64,000 nucleotides of DNA from Candidatus Heimdallarchaeota archaeon (GCA_011364965.1 RDOB01000003.1:124001-188000), one strand, 5' to 3'. Numbered from the stretch's first letter, positions 27,046 to 36,485 are shown. Numbers and translations: made by a program. Notes: generated from the sequence alone by a model not told the origin.

Positions 27046-28731
27046 ATGTTTATAACACCAGTTACAATGATAAAAATGGGAGGAAGCTTGATTACTTATA
27101 AAAATGATGAACAACGCATTCAGAAATATTTAAAGGAAATAGACCAGTTCCTGTCAGGAAAAGGATCTATTGATAATCTCTATACGACTATATGTGAACT
27201 CATGAATTTTGAAGTACTCAATAAGATCTTTGAGATCCTAAAAAGGTATATAACGGCCAATCCTGATAGAAAAATAATTTTAATACATGGTGCAGGGTCA
27301 ATTGGCCATTCGTTGGTCTTTTATCTAACTAAAGAGAAAAAAAATCTCGAATGCACTTTTCCAATTATAAAATTAGCTGTTGCAATTCAAAATCAAATAA
27401 TTATTAGTTCTGCAATTAAAATGGGATTGAACACGATTTCAATGCCGTCTCATAATGTAATGATAGGAGGATTTTCATCGTCGATCTCTTCAACTTATGT
27501 TAATAGCCCAGATTTATCCGTTTTGGAAGAAATATTATGTAATTCTAATGCGATTCCAGTTTTTTATGGTGATGTTGGATTTTCAAAACGTGGATGGAAA
27601 GTACTTTCTGGAGATATATACTCAAGTTTGCTTATTAGACGATTTAAAGGATTAAGAATTACCAAAGCCATATTTCTCACTAGAGTTGAGGAGAAAACAA
27701 CTGGAATCTATACTGAAGATCCAGTGAACAATACCGCGGAATTTATTTCACGAATAGAAGTTGAACAAACTTCAGTAAAGTGCTATAATGAACATAATAG
27801 ACTTGTCCAATTTAAGAATTATGAGAAAAAAGATGGAAAATTTGATGTTACGGGAGCTATGCAGGGGAAACTTGAAAATTTAATCGATTTGGCAAATAAT
27901 TTTACTAAATCATGGGTTATTGGAATAGATGAATTCTATGAAGCCTTAGAAGGCAAATCTGTTGGAACACGAATTTATAAGACCATTAAGGAAAATATAT
28001 TAATAAAGTTTCTTGGAACGGGAGATGCATTTAATTCAGAAGGATTTAAGAGTGCCTCAACACTTATAGAAACAGAAGGAAGGTATATTCTTCTGGATTG
28101 TGGTCCTCATACTTTATCTGCAATGAAAAAAGCATTTCTTCCAACGAATAACATAGATCTAATCTTAATAACGCATTTTCATGGAGATCATACAGCTGGA
28201 GTTCCTTTTATTCTTCTTGAATCTATGATTCTCAGCAAAAGAAATCATCCTTTAACTATTTGTGGTCCACCTGGCGTTCAAAATGTTATAAAAGCACTAT
28301 ATGAGGCATTATATTCTGAATTATCAACAAAACCACATTCATTTGACATAATATTCTTAGAAATTACTCCTGGTAAGCCAGTTTTCTTTCCCAACCTCAA
28401 GATTCAAGCTATTAAAATGCTTCACACCCCAGAAGCTCTGGGATACATACTGGAGGGAAAGAATATGAAATTAGCTTATTCTGGTGATACAGGGTGGACT
28501 GAATCCTTACTAGAATTGGTTGAGGGTACTGATCTTGCCATAATTGAGTGTAATTTCATTGACCAAGAACATGAATATCATTTAAATTTCCATCAAGTGA
28601 AAAAATTGGCCAAACTCACAAAACGACTTTTCCTTACACACATGGGAGAGGGGGTACGCGATGATCTTGAAGAGTACTTAGTAAATACAAATATCTTCAT
28701 TGCCCACGAAGGAAATATAGAAAGATTTTAA
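27046..28731 (+). CDS. Isopentenyl phosphate kinase fused to an MBL-fold hydrolase
   Basis: The 561-residue protein has two enzymes in one chain. Residues 1-305 are an amino-acid-kinase fold of the isopentenyl phosphate kinase type: IKMGGSLIT, HGAGSIGH at 81-88 with the catalytic His, FYGDVGF, SGD at 188-190, and FDVTGAM at 266-272. Residues about 320-561 are an MBL domain of RNase Z/PhnP type: FLGTGDAF, THFHGDH (His377, His379, Asp381, His382), MLHTPEALGY, SGDTG and LTHMG. The kinase makes isopentenyl diphosphate in the archaeal mevalonate route. The MBL substrate is unknown. Confidence 0.75.
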   Translation: MFITPVTMIKMGGSLITYKNDEQRIQKYLKEIDQFLSGKGSIDNLYTTICELMNFEVLNKIFEILKRYITANPDRKIILIHGAGSIGHSLVFYLTKEKKNLECTFPIIKLAVAIQNQIIISSAIKMGLNTISMPSHNVMIGGFSSSISSTYVNSPDLSVLEEILCNSNAIPVFYGDVGFSKRGWKVLSGDIYSSLLIRRFKGLRITKAIFLTRVEEKTTGIYTEDPVNNTAEFISRIEVEQTSVKCYNEHNRLVQFKNYEKKDGKFDVTGAMQGKLENLIDLANNFTKSWVIGIDEFYEALEGKSVGTRIYKTIKENILIKFLGTGDAFNSEGFKSASTLIETEGRYILLDCGPHTLSAMKKAFLPTNNIDLILITHFHGDHTAGVPFILLESMILSKRNHPLTICGPPGVQNVIKALYEALYSELSTKPHSFDIIFLEITPGKPVFFPNLKIQAIKMLHTPEALGYILEGKNMKLAYSGDTGWTESLLELVEGTDLAIIECNFIDQEHEYHLNFHQVKKLAKLTKRLFLTHMGEGVRDDLEEYLVNTNIFIAHEGNIERF

Positions 28732-28760
28732 GCTTAAAAAGAAATGCAAATGATATGAAT

Positions 28761-29009
28761 TCAGGTATTATCTGATTTAGGAGTTAGAAACCAGACGATA
28801 TTCTTCCTCTCGCCATCTTTTCCTGCAACAACTTTGTAACTCACTTTACCCTCCATCCTCATTTGTGTCAGAGCCATAGGTATCCGATCAGCACAATCTT
28901 GATTATAGATTTTCACTTCGTTCATTATTTCTTCGGTTGTTCCTTCATTCATATCAGCAAGAATGGTTAAAATCCACTTTTCAGTACCTCTGTACTCTTC
29001 GGTAACCAA
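28761..29009 (-). CDS. Small winged-helix protein
   Basis: The 82-residue protein reads as a single winged helix: WILTILADMNEGTTEEIMNE, a second helix with IPMALTQMRMEGKVSYKV, and a wing ending NIVWFLTP. The TTG start gives the only complete frame, and no Shine-Dalgarno is evident. It is convergent with the kinase-MBL gene and divergent from the GTPase gene at 29287. It may regulate one of them, but this is unproven. Confidence 0.5.
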   Translation of the reverse strand: MVTEEYRGTEKWILTILADMNEGTTEEIMNEVKIYNQDCADRIPMALTQMRMEGKVSYKVVAGKDGERKNIVWFLTPKSDNT

Positions 29010-29286
29010 CTAATAATCACCGTTAAATGTTATCTAAACTTTCTACTCACTTCTATTAAATATACCCATTTGATTTGATATTTATTACATCGAAGTTAAT
29101 TGAAAACCAGAGTATCAATTAGAAATGAATAAATTCTATTGGAATTATCACCAAACTAATGAATATTGAATAAGCATGTTGTTGCTGAATTTTTTGTTGA
29201 TCATAATCCCAATCTAAAAATCCTATTATTAACAAAAGTTATTATAGAACCCAGATCAAAAAATATTATCAACTGGAGATAGAAGC

Positions 29287-29841
29287 GTGTCCAAAGAAAT
29301 TAAACATATATTGAAATTATTACTCCTTGGGGATGGAGCAGTAGGTAAAACATCCCTAATATTGCGCTATATTGAAAATAAATTTAAAGAAGAATATTCC
29401 ATGTCTCTGGGAGTTGATTTCTTAACAAAAACCGTTAAATTTATTGATGAAAATAACACACAAAGAACTGTTTCCCTGCAAATCTGGGATATCGCAGGCC
29501 AGGCACGTCACGTTTCTTACTCGCATCTCTATTTAAAAGGGGCTCAAGGTGCATTTTATGTGTTCGACTTAACCCGTAAAGAAACATTAATGCAAATTCA
29601 ATCAAGATGGCAATCTCAAGTAGCAAAAGTTTCTCCTCAATGCCTTTCAATTCTGATTGGTAACAAAGCAGATTTAAAGAAGGAACGGGATATTACTAAA
29701 TCTGAAGTAAATCAAATAAAACAATCCATGTATGCAATCGATTTTATTGAAACCTCTGCAAAAACTGGACTAAATGTTGATCAGGCGTTTTCAACGATGG
29801 CAGCTGCTATCTTAAATCTCAAAATAAAAAAATACCTTTGA
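29287..29841 (+). CDS. Rab/Ras-like small GTPase
   Basis: The 184-residue single-domain GTPase has all five G motifs: GDGAVGKTS (15-23), a switch I region around YSMSLGVDF, WDIAGQ (67-72) with the catalytic Gln kept, GNKAD (125-129) and ETSAK (155-159). The residues after Gln are ARH, not ERF. There is no C-terminal Cys, so it is not prenylated. The start is GTG after GGAG. The next gene, nine bases on, is a longin-roadblock protein, the likely regulator. Expanded small GTPases are a hallmark of Asgard archaea. Confidence 0.92.
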   Translation: MSKEIKHILKLLLLGDGAVGKTSLILRYIENKFKEEYSMSLGVDFLTKTVKFIDENNTQRTVSLQIWDIAGQARHVSYSHLYLKGAQGAFYVFDLTRKETLMQIQSRWQSQVAKVSPQCLSILIGNKADLKKERDITKSEVNQIKQSMYAIDFIETSAKTGLNVDQAFSTMAAAILNLKIKKYL

Positions 29842-29850
29842 GGGCTTTGT

Positions 29851-30621
29851 TTGTCACTACAAGACTTTAAAACCATTAAAGCGTTTTTTGTTTTCCAAAA
29901 AGAGAGCGGGAATACTTTATTTACACGCTCATATGAAAAAGAAGATTCTCAGACTCCAGATCCACATCTAGTTGTTGCTTTTTTGACTGCGATGTTCTCA
30001 TTCGCAAAATCTTCATCATTAAGTGATCTAAGAGTCGTAGATATGACTGACCTTCGTTTTTCCTTTATTGAACGTGAGGGTTTAGTCTTTTCAATTCTAG
30101 CATCTGCCTTAGTTAGTCCAATGGATTTACAGTTTAAACTTACTACAATTGCCAGTTTATTCCTAGCAGAATATGGAGATAAAATTAAAAAAATACAGCT
30201 AATAGATACAGAAATTTTCGAACCTTTTTCAGCTCAAGTTGACGAAATCTTTAAAGGCGAAACGAGAGAAATGCTAACCTCCTCAAAAAACGCTGCACTG
30301 TTCTATTTAAAGAAATTAATGCAACAAAACGATATTGGGGTAAGAGGGTGCATGATTGTTTCATTTACAGGTGATATTTTAATCGAACATAATATGGATC
30401 AAAAAAGAATGGCAGGAGCAATTCGATTATTGAATGTAAGCACATATATGAGAAATTTACGATATATGGTTGTTTCTTCTGAAGCTACTAATCTTGTTGC
30501 ATATAAGATTAGCGAAGGGCTATTATTATATGTTGATGGCGATCCCTCAACAGGTTTGGAGAATCTAGTTGTAAGAGTAGCAGAAACTGTCAACCAGATT
30601 AAAGAAATTATCCCACATTGA
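29851..30621 (+). CDS. Longin-roadblock two-domain protein, likely GTPase regulator
   Basis: In this 256-residue protein, residues about 5-140 form a longin-like domain, from AFFVFQKESGNTLFTRSY through HLVVAFLTAMFSFAKS to FKLTTIASLFLAEYGDKI. Residues about 150-255 match a roadblock/LC7 domain: IGVRGCMIVSFTGDILIEHN, AGAIRLLN, KISEGLLLYVDG. Both domains bind small GTPases in eukaryotic Ragulator, MglB-like and TRAPP/Mon1-type complexes. The TTG start nine bases after the GTPase stop implies one operon. A GEF, GAP or scaffold role for that GTPase is the inference. Confidence 0.7.
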   Translation: MSLQDFKTIKAFFVFQKESGNTLFTRSYEKEDSQTPDPHLVVAFLTAMFSFAKSSSLSDLRVVDMTDLRFSFIEREGLVFSILASALVSPMDLQFKLTTIASLFLAEYGDKIKKIQLIDTEIFEPFSAQVDEIFKGETREMLTSSKNAALFYLKKLMQQNDIGVRGCMIVSFTGDILIEHNMDQKRMAGAIRLLNVSTYMRNLRYMVVSSEATNLVAYKISEGLLLYVDGDPSTGLENLVVRVAETVNQIKEIIPH

Positions 30622-30652
30622 AATCATGATGATTTGGATAGGATAGAATAGT

Positions 30653-31111
30653 TTGTTTTCACTAGAAATAGCAGAATTAAAGGATATTCCCGAAATTTCA
30701 GATATTATCATTAAAGCATACGAACCTATTGGAAAACTGCTTTCTCGTCCCCCAGGAGCCTTAAATAATTTAGACAAAAAGTTAACTGATTCAGTTTCCG
30801 AGAATGGATTATATAAAATTCTAATGGATGCATCCAAAATTATAGGTACGTTATCTATTAGTTACATTAACGCAAATACCATTAAACTATTTCATTTTGC
30901 AATAACACCTAGTAAACAAAATCTGGGAGTTGGTTCATGGGCGATTTATGAGTTATTAAATCATTTGGAACCTAGTGTGAGAAAGGTCGTTCTTGAAGTA
31001 TATGCTAAAACCCCAAAAGCAAGAAGATTTTATGAAAAACACGGTTTCTCCATATATGGATCAAAAAAAATCAAAAATGAATTAATATACAAATTAAGTT
31101 ATGTAGTTTAA
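30653..31111 (+). CDS. GNAT-family N-acetyltransferase
   Basis: This 152-residue GNAT fold opens with EIAELKDIPEISDII. Its motif A is diverged: LFHFAITPSKQNLGVGSWAI, where QNLGVG takes the place of the usual Q-x-x-G-x-G/A loop. The end, AKTPKARRFYEKHGFSIYG, is a good motif B. The start is TTG 30653. It follows the longin-roadblock gene by 31 bases and may be in the same transcript. The acceptor is unknown. Confidence 0.7.
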   Translation: MFSLEIAELKDIPEISDIIIKAYEPIGKLLSRPPGALNNLDKKLTDSVSENGLYKILMDASKIIGTLSISYINANTIKLFHFAITPSKQNLGVGSWAIYELLNHLEPSVRKVVLEVYAKTPKARRFYEKHGFSIYGSKKIKNELIYKLSYVV

Positions 31112-31213
31112 ATATATGAATTCCTCATGAAAATATTATTTAAATTCAGAATTACTATTGCGTTATTGAAAGCTTTCATTATTTTGGAATCAATCTTGAA
31201 TTGAGGGTTCTTA

Positions 31214-31687
31214 ATGAAATATGCTGATTTGATAACTAAACCTCCGTTTAATATATTTCCATATAAAAATGCTCCTTCTATAATTGATAAATTAGAATAT
31301 CTTGGGGAAGAATCGTCTCCGTATGAAATTTCTCCTGGAACAGATTTGTGTATCAGTGATACATATTATTCATTAGGTTTTCTTACATATTTACACGCTT
31401 TTGGGAGAGTTGTAAAAAAGGATGATAAATGGTTACTTGACCCTCAAGGGAAGTCATTACCTGATAAACCTTATAGATTTACTTTAATATCTGATGCAGT
31501 AGAAATTTTAAACGTATTGCAAAATGGGCCATTAACAATAGAAGAGATTGCTGAAGCTGTAGAAAATATCTCAGAGGAGAAAATTGAGATTTATTTGAAT
31601 ATCCTCAACTTATTATCTCAAAAGGGAAGAGTTAATCAAGTTTCTAAAGGGTGGGACGCTACATTTCAGTTAATTGAGTGGGATTAA
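31214..31687 (+). CDS. Unrecognised protein with C-terminal winged-helix region
   Basis: The 157-residue protein has no family I recognise. Residues about 95-157 look like a winged helix (AVEILNVLQNGPLTIEEIAE, then IYLNILNLLSQKGRVNQVS). The N-terminal part has many aromatics and prolines (KPPFNIFPYKNAP). It may be a DNA-binding regulator or a small protein-protein adaptor. It stands alone between a GNAT gene and an M42 peptidase gene, all on one strand. Confidence 0.45.
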   Translation: MKYADLITKPPFNIFPYKNAPSIIDKLEYLGEESSPYEISPGTDLCISDTYYSLGFLTYLHAFGRVVKKDDKWLLDPQGKSLPDKPYRFTLISDAVEILNVLQNGPLTIEEIAEAVENISEEKIEIYLNILNLLSQKGRVNQVSKGWDATFQLIEWD

Positions 31688-31789
31688 TTCCCACTAATTT
31701 TATTCCAATCTGAGGAATTATAATGTATATTTTTAGACTTGGGATAAATTATACCTCTTAACGAATTAATAGATAAACAGTGAATTTAG

Positions 31790-32857
31790 ATGGAAATAAT
31801 AGAGCAAGAAGTAATTAAAGAAACGCAAAGAGAATTATCAGAACTAATTGGAGTATCTGGACGGGAATCGAAGATAGTTGAATATATTCAAGAGAAAATC
31901 AGAAATTTCGTAGATGAAATGTATATCGATCCATTGGGATCTTTGATAGCTATTCAAAAGGGAACTGAAGAGAAAAATCGGATTATGTTTGACGCCCATA
32001 TTGATGAAATAGGATTAATGATAAATCATATTGAAGAAAATGGATTTCTTCGATTTTGTTTAATAGGAGGATGGGATACGCGAATTTTACTAGGAGCATC
32101 AGTCAAAATAGTTTCAGAAACAGGTGAAATCCTCCCAGGGATAATTGGTTCTACACCTCCACATTTATTATCAGAAAAAGAAAGGAATACTTTGGTTGAA
32201 GTAGACCAAATGTTCATTGATGTGGGTTTAAATAGCAAAAAGGAAATAGAAGAGAAGGGTATACAATTAGGTTCAGTAGGAACACTATATAACCCTTTTG
32301 TAGAGTTTCCTGGTGATTTGATTAGAGGAAAAGCATTTGACGATAGAACTGGCGTAAATATCCTTATTCAGATTATTAAAAAGTTCTCTGCTATTAAAAT
32401 TAGTGATACTCTCCTTTTTAGTTTTACTAGTCAAGAAGAAATTGGAGGAAGAGGAGCCGCTACTGCTGCATATTCATTAAATCCAACAATGGCAATTGCA
32501 ATTGAAAATACGACAGCAGGGGATGTTCCAGGGATTAAAGCTTCCCAATGCCCTGCATATATAGGAAAAGGTCCCGCAATTTCTGTAGCTGACCGATCAT
32601 TAATAGCCAATCAAGGAATTAATGACCGCTTGAAACAAAATGCAGAATTTGAAAATATACCATACCAAATAAAAAAGCCAATCTTTGGTGGAACTAATGC
32701 AGGAAGAATTCATCAGACTCGTGGTGGAATTCCCTCTTCTGTTGTGTCTGTTCCATGCCGCTACATACATTCTTCAACTTCCCTACTCTCCTTAACAGAT
32801 ATTCATAATACTATAAGACTTATTTCAGCTTTTATTCTGAATCCAGCTAAAGTTTAA
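31790..32857 (+). CDS. M42-family metallo-aminopeptidase, second copy
   Basis: The 355-residue protein has the complete M42 ligand set: DAHIDEIGLM, KAFDDRTGVN, SFTSQEEIGGRGAATA, and CRYIHSSTS at the end. GVSGRESKIVEYI near the start is the usual family opening. It keeps the more common DDR version of the second metal motif, where the copy at 25953 has DNR. It is probably cytosolic and part of peptide breakdown after the proteasome. Confidence 0.88.
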   Translation: MEIIEQEVIKETQRELSELIGVSGRESKIVEYIQEKIRNFVDEMYIDPLGSLIAIQKGTEEKNRIMFDAHIDEIGLMINHIEENGFLRFCLIGGWDTRILLGASVKIVSETGEILPGIIGSTPPHLLSEKERNTLVEVDQMFIDVGLNSKKEIEEKGIQLGSVGTLYNPFVEFPGDLIRGKAFDDRTGVNILIQIIKKFSAIKISDTLLFSFTSQEEIGGRGAATAAYSLNPTMAIAIENTTAGDVPGIKASQCPAYIGKGPAISVADRSLIANQGINDRLKQNAEFENIPYQIKKPIFGGTNAGRIHQTRGGIPSSVVSVPCRYIHSSTSLLSLTDIHNTIRLISAFILNPAKV

Positions 32858-32948
32858 GCCCTGAAAAATAAATTTGAGGAAAAGACATAATAATAAAACC
32901 TTTTAGAGGAAATAGTCTAGATTCCTTATCCTATAAGGTGAGGTTAAA

Positions 32949-35333
32949 ATGGCCGAAGAGCCTGTTTTAAGAGATCTTAGAAACCTTAAATCGACTGAGT
33001 TTCAAATTAAATGGAATGCAATCCACAATATCAGTAAATATCTTCAATCTGACCTGAAGCCTGATGATGTCCGCTATAGAATGATTATTAAATCTTTTCT
33101 TCCAATGACGAAAGATCCAGATGAAAAAATACGAGAGATTGTCCTATCAACGCTTCTTAAAGTATTAGAAGATAAAAAACAAACTGAAGCTCTAGTAGCT
33201 CAAAGTCTAGCTGATTCAAACCCTGGAATTCGATCTTTAGCTTTAGAATGGCTTCGAAGTCAAAATCACCCTAGCGTAACAAAATACACAATAGTCGCGT
33301 TATCTGACCCATCTGAGGTCGTACGCAAAACAGCAATTGAAACTGTGATTAAAAATCAATTTGAAGGAATAGAAACTCAACTTCTAAACATGCTCGGAAC
33401 CGAATCGGGAGGATTAAGAAGACAAGTAATTTATGCGTTGGGAAAATTAAAAACGAGTCAAGCAATTGGGGCTTTGATAGATATTATGCAAAATCCCGAG
33501 TATGATGATTGGACTCGAAACCAAGCGAGTTCAGCTCTCGATCATATGGAAGGAGAAGGGATTATTGAGCCCTTTCTTAATAATTTAATAGATCCGAATC
33601 CCTATGTACGAGAAACAGCTGCAGCTTACCTTAACAAGCACAAAGACGATATATTACCTTTCATATTGAAAACGAGTCGTCTAGATTTGATAGGCTTATT
33701 ACAATATGGAACAGATAATACAAAACAGGACTTCAGTTCTATAATATCAAGCTTGAAAAAACAAATGGAATTTGCATTTAAAGATCTGGAATCCCGCATT
33801 ATAGCCAAAGAGCAAATTAAATTTGCAAAATTAGCGGATGAGTTTCAATTCTCCGAAATTGCGCTGAAAACATTGATTGAAAAGGTATTAAATCTCCAAC
33901 TAATTGAACTTCCCAATAATGCTTATTTAACAGAAACTGGTCTTCTTAATCTATTAACAGAGGAATTTAATACCCATTTATCGCTATTTCTTCCTGAAAT
34001 AATTAAAAAGAAACCTTTCAAAGAGGTTCCCTTAGTCAATTTAGAGGAAATCATAATAAAGATACCCAATCTTGTAAAATTAACCGAGAAATTCTTTATT
34101 CATCAAAATTTTTATACAGAACTTCAAGAAGCTTTCTCTAAAACAGGAATGTTAAATATTCAAAATATAATTGAAAAATTATCTGTAAAGAAAGAAATTA
34201 TTGAAACGGAACTAATTCCAAATCTATATTCCGAAGAAGAAAGCTGGATTAATTCTAAAAATGAATTTATTACTCCAGAGTATTTAGATAAGAAGATTAA
34301 GGCAATCTTGGACGATAAAGGGATCCTTTCACTAAAGCGTTTGCTACATGATCTATCGAATCCGAAAATTTCAGAACAATACATGATTGATAGGATTAAT
34401 TCTCGTTATTCAGGAACTTGGTTAAAAGATCTGAAAGTGTTCATCAGTGAAAAACAATTCTTATATATAAAAAAGAATTCCTCAAGGCTTGATGAAGCAC
34501 TAGTTTCTCCATTAATTAAAACCATTGATATAAAATTTCCAGAATTCTTATCCAACTTGCAAAAAGTACTTGATGTTCATACGTACCAAACACGATCAGG
34601 AACTATAATCACAATGGAAAGTTTGCATCCCTCTTTACAACAAGAAATTTTGGGCAAAGGATACATAAACATTGATGATTTTATTAAACTCAATGACCTG
34701 CAAACACAAAAAGAATCGATTAAACCATCAATAATGGATTTTATTAATCAAGAATTCTCAGGACGAATAGATCCCTTAGGAAAATATTTCTTTACTGAAG
34801 ACCTTATTATGAAAGTAAAGAATGAAATAGAAGCACAATCTCGTTTAAATTTCAATATACTTGCTTACAGAATGGAATTATCCAAAGATATCCTTCTAAT
34901 ACTAATACAACAAATCTTATTCGTCAGAGGATTTAGAAACAAAATAGGGGAGTATATTACAGATAAAGGAATTCAAAATGAACTTAATAGCATTTTGGAG
35001 AGTACTCAAGAATTTAAATTATCCGAATTCTATGATATATTAGAAATTACAGAGGACAGGGAAAAAGAGGATCTAGTAAGAGAAATTCTCTCTGAAGACA
35101 CAAGATTATTCATTACGAAAGATCAACTCATGTTTATAACTAAGAAAAGGGCTATTAATAACCTCTTTCGCTATTTGAAGGACCCTATGCAACAAACTCG
35201 CGACATGATCCCTTGGAATGAACTTTCAAAAGCAATGAGACTAACAGAGGAAGAATTGAAAGCAATGCTCAATTCTCTAGTCCAGAATCAATTCCTGCCT
35301 GGAACCATCATTAAAAATGGTTATAAACCTTAA
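32949..35333 (+). CDS. Large HEAT-repeat plus tandem winged-helix protein
   Basis: The 794-residue protein has two regions. Residues 1-240 are HEAT repeats: PDEKIREIVLSTLLKVLED, SNPGIRSLALEWLRS, PNPYVRETAAAYLNK. The rest reads as a chain of winged-helix-like units, for instance IKFAKLADEFQFSEIALKTL near 285, FNILAYRMELSKDILLILIQ near 640 and WNELSKAMRLTEEELKAMLN near 760. A row of winged helices is reminiscent of the UFM1 ligase UFL1, but I cannot confirm homology. It is 27 bases upstream of the ERCC4 nuclease and on the same strand. Confidence 0.5.
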   Translation: MAEEPVLRDLRNLKSTEFQIKWNAIHNISKYLQSDLKPDDVRYRMIIKSFLPMTKDPDEKIREIVLSTLLKVLEDKKQTEALVAQSLADSNPGIRSLALEWLRSQNHPSVTKYTIVALSDPSEVVRKTAIETVIKNQFEGIETQLLNMLGTESGGLRRQVIYALGKLKTSQAIGALIDIMQNPEYDDWTRNQASSALDHMEGEGIIEPFLNNLIDPNPYVRETAAAYLNKHKDDILPFILKTSRLDLIGLLQYGTDNTKQDFSSIISSLKKQMEFAFKDLESRIIAKEQIKFAKLADEFQFSEIALKTLIEKVLNLQLIELPNNAYLTETGLLNLLTEEFNTHLSLFLPEIIKKKPFKEVPLVNLEEIIIKIPNLVKLTEKFFIHQNFYTELQEAFSKTGMLNIQNIIEKLSVKKEIIETELIPNLYSEEESWINSKNEFITPEYLDKKIKAILDDKGILSLKRLLHDLSNPKISEQYMIDRINSRYSGTWLKDLKVFISEKQFLYIKKNSSRLDEALVSPLIKTIDIKFPEFLSNLQKVLDVHTYQTRSGTIITMESLHPSLQQEILGKGYINIDDFIKLNDLQTQKESIKPSIMDFINQEFSGRIDPLGKYFFTEDLIMKVKNEIEAQSRLNFNILAYRMELSKDILLILIQQILFVRGFRNKIGEYITDKGIQNELNSILESTQEFKLSEFYDILEITEDREKEDLVREILSEDTRLFITKDQLMFITKKRAINNLFRYLKDPMQQTRDMIPWNELSKAMRLTEEELKAMLNSLVQNQFLPGTIIKNGYKP

Positions 35334-35360
35334 TTAATTGGTTTTGGAGAATTATACTCA

Positions 35361-36068
35361 ATGGAAAAACTTTTACATATTATAGTTGATCATAGAGAAC
35401 CTAAGGGTTTGAAAAATCGATTAAGAAAATTAGGTATGAGTATTGAAGAAAAACAGCTAGAAATTGCTGATTTCATTATCTCAGATCAAGTTGCATGTGA
35501 AAGGAAGACAGGAATCGATTTGATTGCCTCAATAATGGACAATCGATTATTTGAACAGATAGATCGATTAATTGAGACATATGATCAACCGATATTGATA
35601 CTTGAGGATTTTCCTTCGGCATTCGATCGAGTGGAATGGAAAAAACGTAAAAAACACGTATATGGAGCCCTCACGTATATTTTTTTGAGACGTCAAGTTC
35701 CAGTAGTTCCAACATCCAAGATCGCTGAAACAGCTATAGTTCTGAATCGAATAGCTTCATGGGTTCAAGAAGAACACGAGGATCCAGTGATTGCCAGAAA
35801 ATCTCCCAGAAAAAAATCATTACACGATAATCAGTTATATTTTCTTCAAGGGTTGCATAAGACAGGTAAAAAGAAAGCAGACATTTTACTCAATCAATTT
35901 AAAACACCCGAGGGAGTAATTAGTGCAATACTCGATTCAGAGATTATTTACACTCGAACTGGAAATCCAAAAGGAGTAAAAGGAAGATTTGGTGATTTAA
36001 AAGGATTTGGACACAAATATATACTTGAAAATAGGAAGCTGCTTTCTGAACGTGAAAATAAATCTTGA
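35361..36068 (+). CDS. ERCC4-domain structure-specific nuclease (XPF/Hef type)
   Basis: In this 235-residue protein, residues 1-130 are the XPF-family nuclease domain, with VDHREPKGL, IADFIIS and the signature CERKTGIDLIASIMDNRLFEQ split across residues 51-71. The ERK metal-binding triad is intact. A helix-hairpin-helix-like region follows (LYFLQGLHKTGKKKADILL). It corresponds to archaeal Hef or crenarchaeal XPF without the helicase part. It would cut branched DNA at replication forks. It shares an operon with the HEAT protein upstream. Confidence 0.85.
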   Translation: MEKLLHIIVDHREPKGLKNRLRKLGMSIEEKQLEIADFIISDQVACERKTGIDLIASIMDNRLFEQIDRLIETYDQPILILEDFPSAFDRVEWKKRKKHVYGALTYIFLRRQVPVVPTSKIAETAIVLNRIASWVQEEHEDPVIARKSPRKKSLHDNQLYFLQGLHKTGKKKADILLNQFKTPEGVISAILDSEIIYTRTGNPKGVKGRFGDLKGFGHKYILENRKLLSERENKS

Positions 36069-36084
36069 TTTTCGGTGAAATTTG

Positions 36085-36348
36085 TTAATACCATTTCTTC
36101 TCTTCAACAATTTCCTCATTAGAATAATCACTTAAGAGCTCAAATTCAATTAAATCACTTAATATACACGATTCAAACTGAAATTTACGACAAAAGGATA
36201 TCCAAGGACAATCAGACTCGCAATAGGGGTGGGGAAGTGATTTAAAGTACTCTGATGATTTACGCAATTTGGAAATCAGAATTTCACGGATTGAAGATCC
36301 TTGGTAATCCAAATCCATGTGTAAAATAATTAAATCGGATCTTCTCAC
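36085..36348 (-). CDS. Small Cys-containing protein of unknown function
   Basis: The 87-residue protein has a CESDCPWISFCRKFQFESC cluster (four Cys near residues 44-61) that could bind a metal or iron-sulfur centre. Such a Cys set resembles the C-terminal cluster of Cas4/PD-(D/E)XK-type nucleases, but no nuclease motifs are present. The GTG start is chosen because AAGGTGA lies seven bases upstream. ATG ten codons in is the alternative. It is convergent with the ERCC4 nuclease gene and upstream of nothing obvious. Confidence 0.4.
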   Translation of the reverse strand: MRRSDLIILHMDLDYQGSSIREILISKLRKSSEYFKSLPHPYCESDCPWISFCRKFQFESCILSDLIEFELLSDYSNEEIVEEKKWY

Positions 36349-36485
36349 CTGAATCTCACCTTGATTACATTTTATGGAAAAAGCTCTTTATAAAGACTTC
36401 TATGGCTTTTAAATACCTTTCAGGAGAGGGAGATAACCGAAAATGACGAAAATGAGAATCTGAAGACAAAATAATAGATATCATA

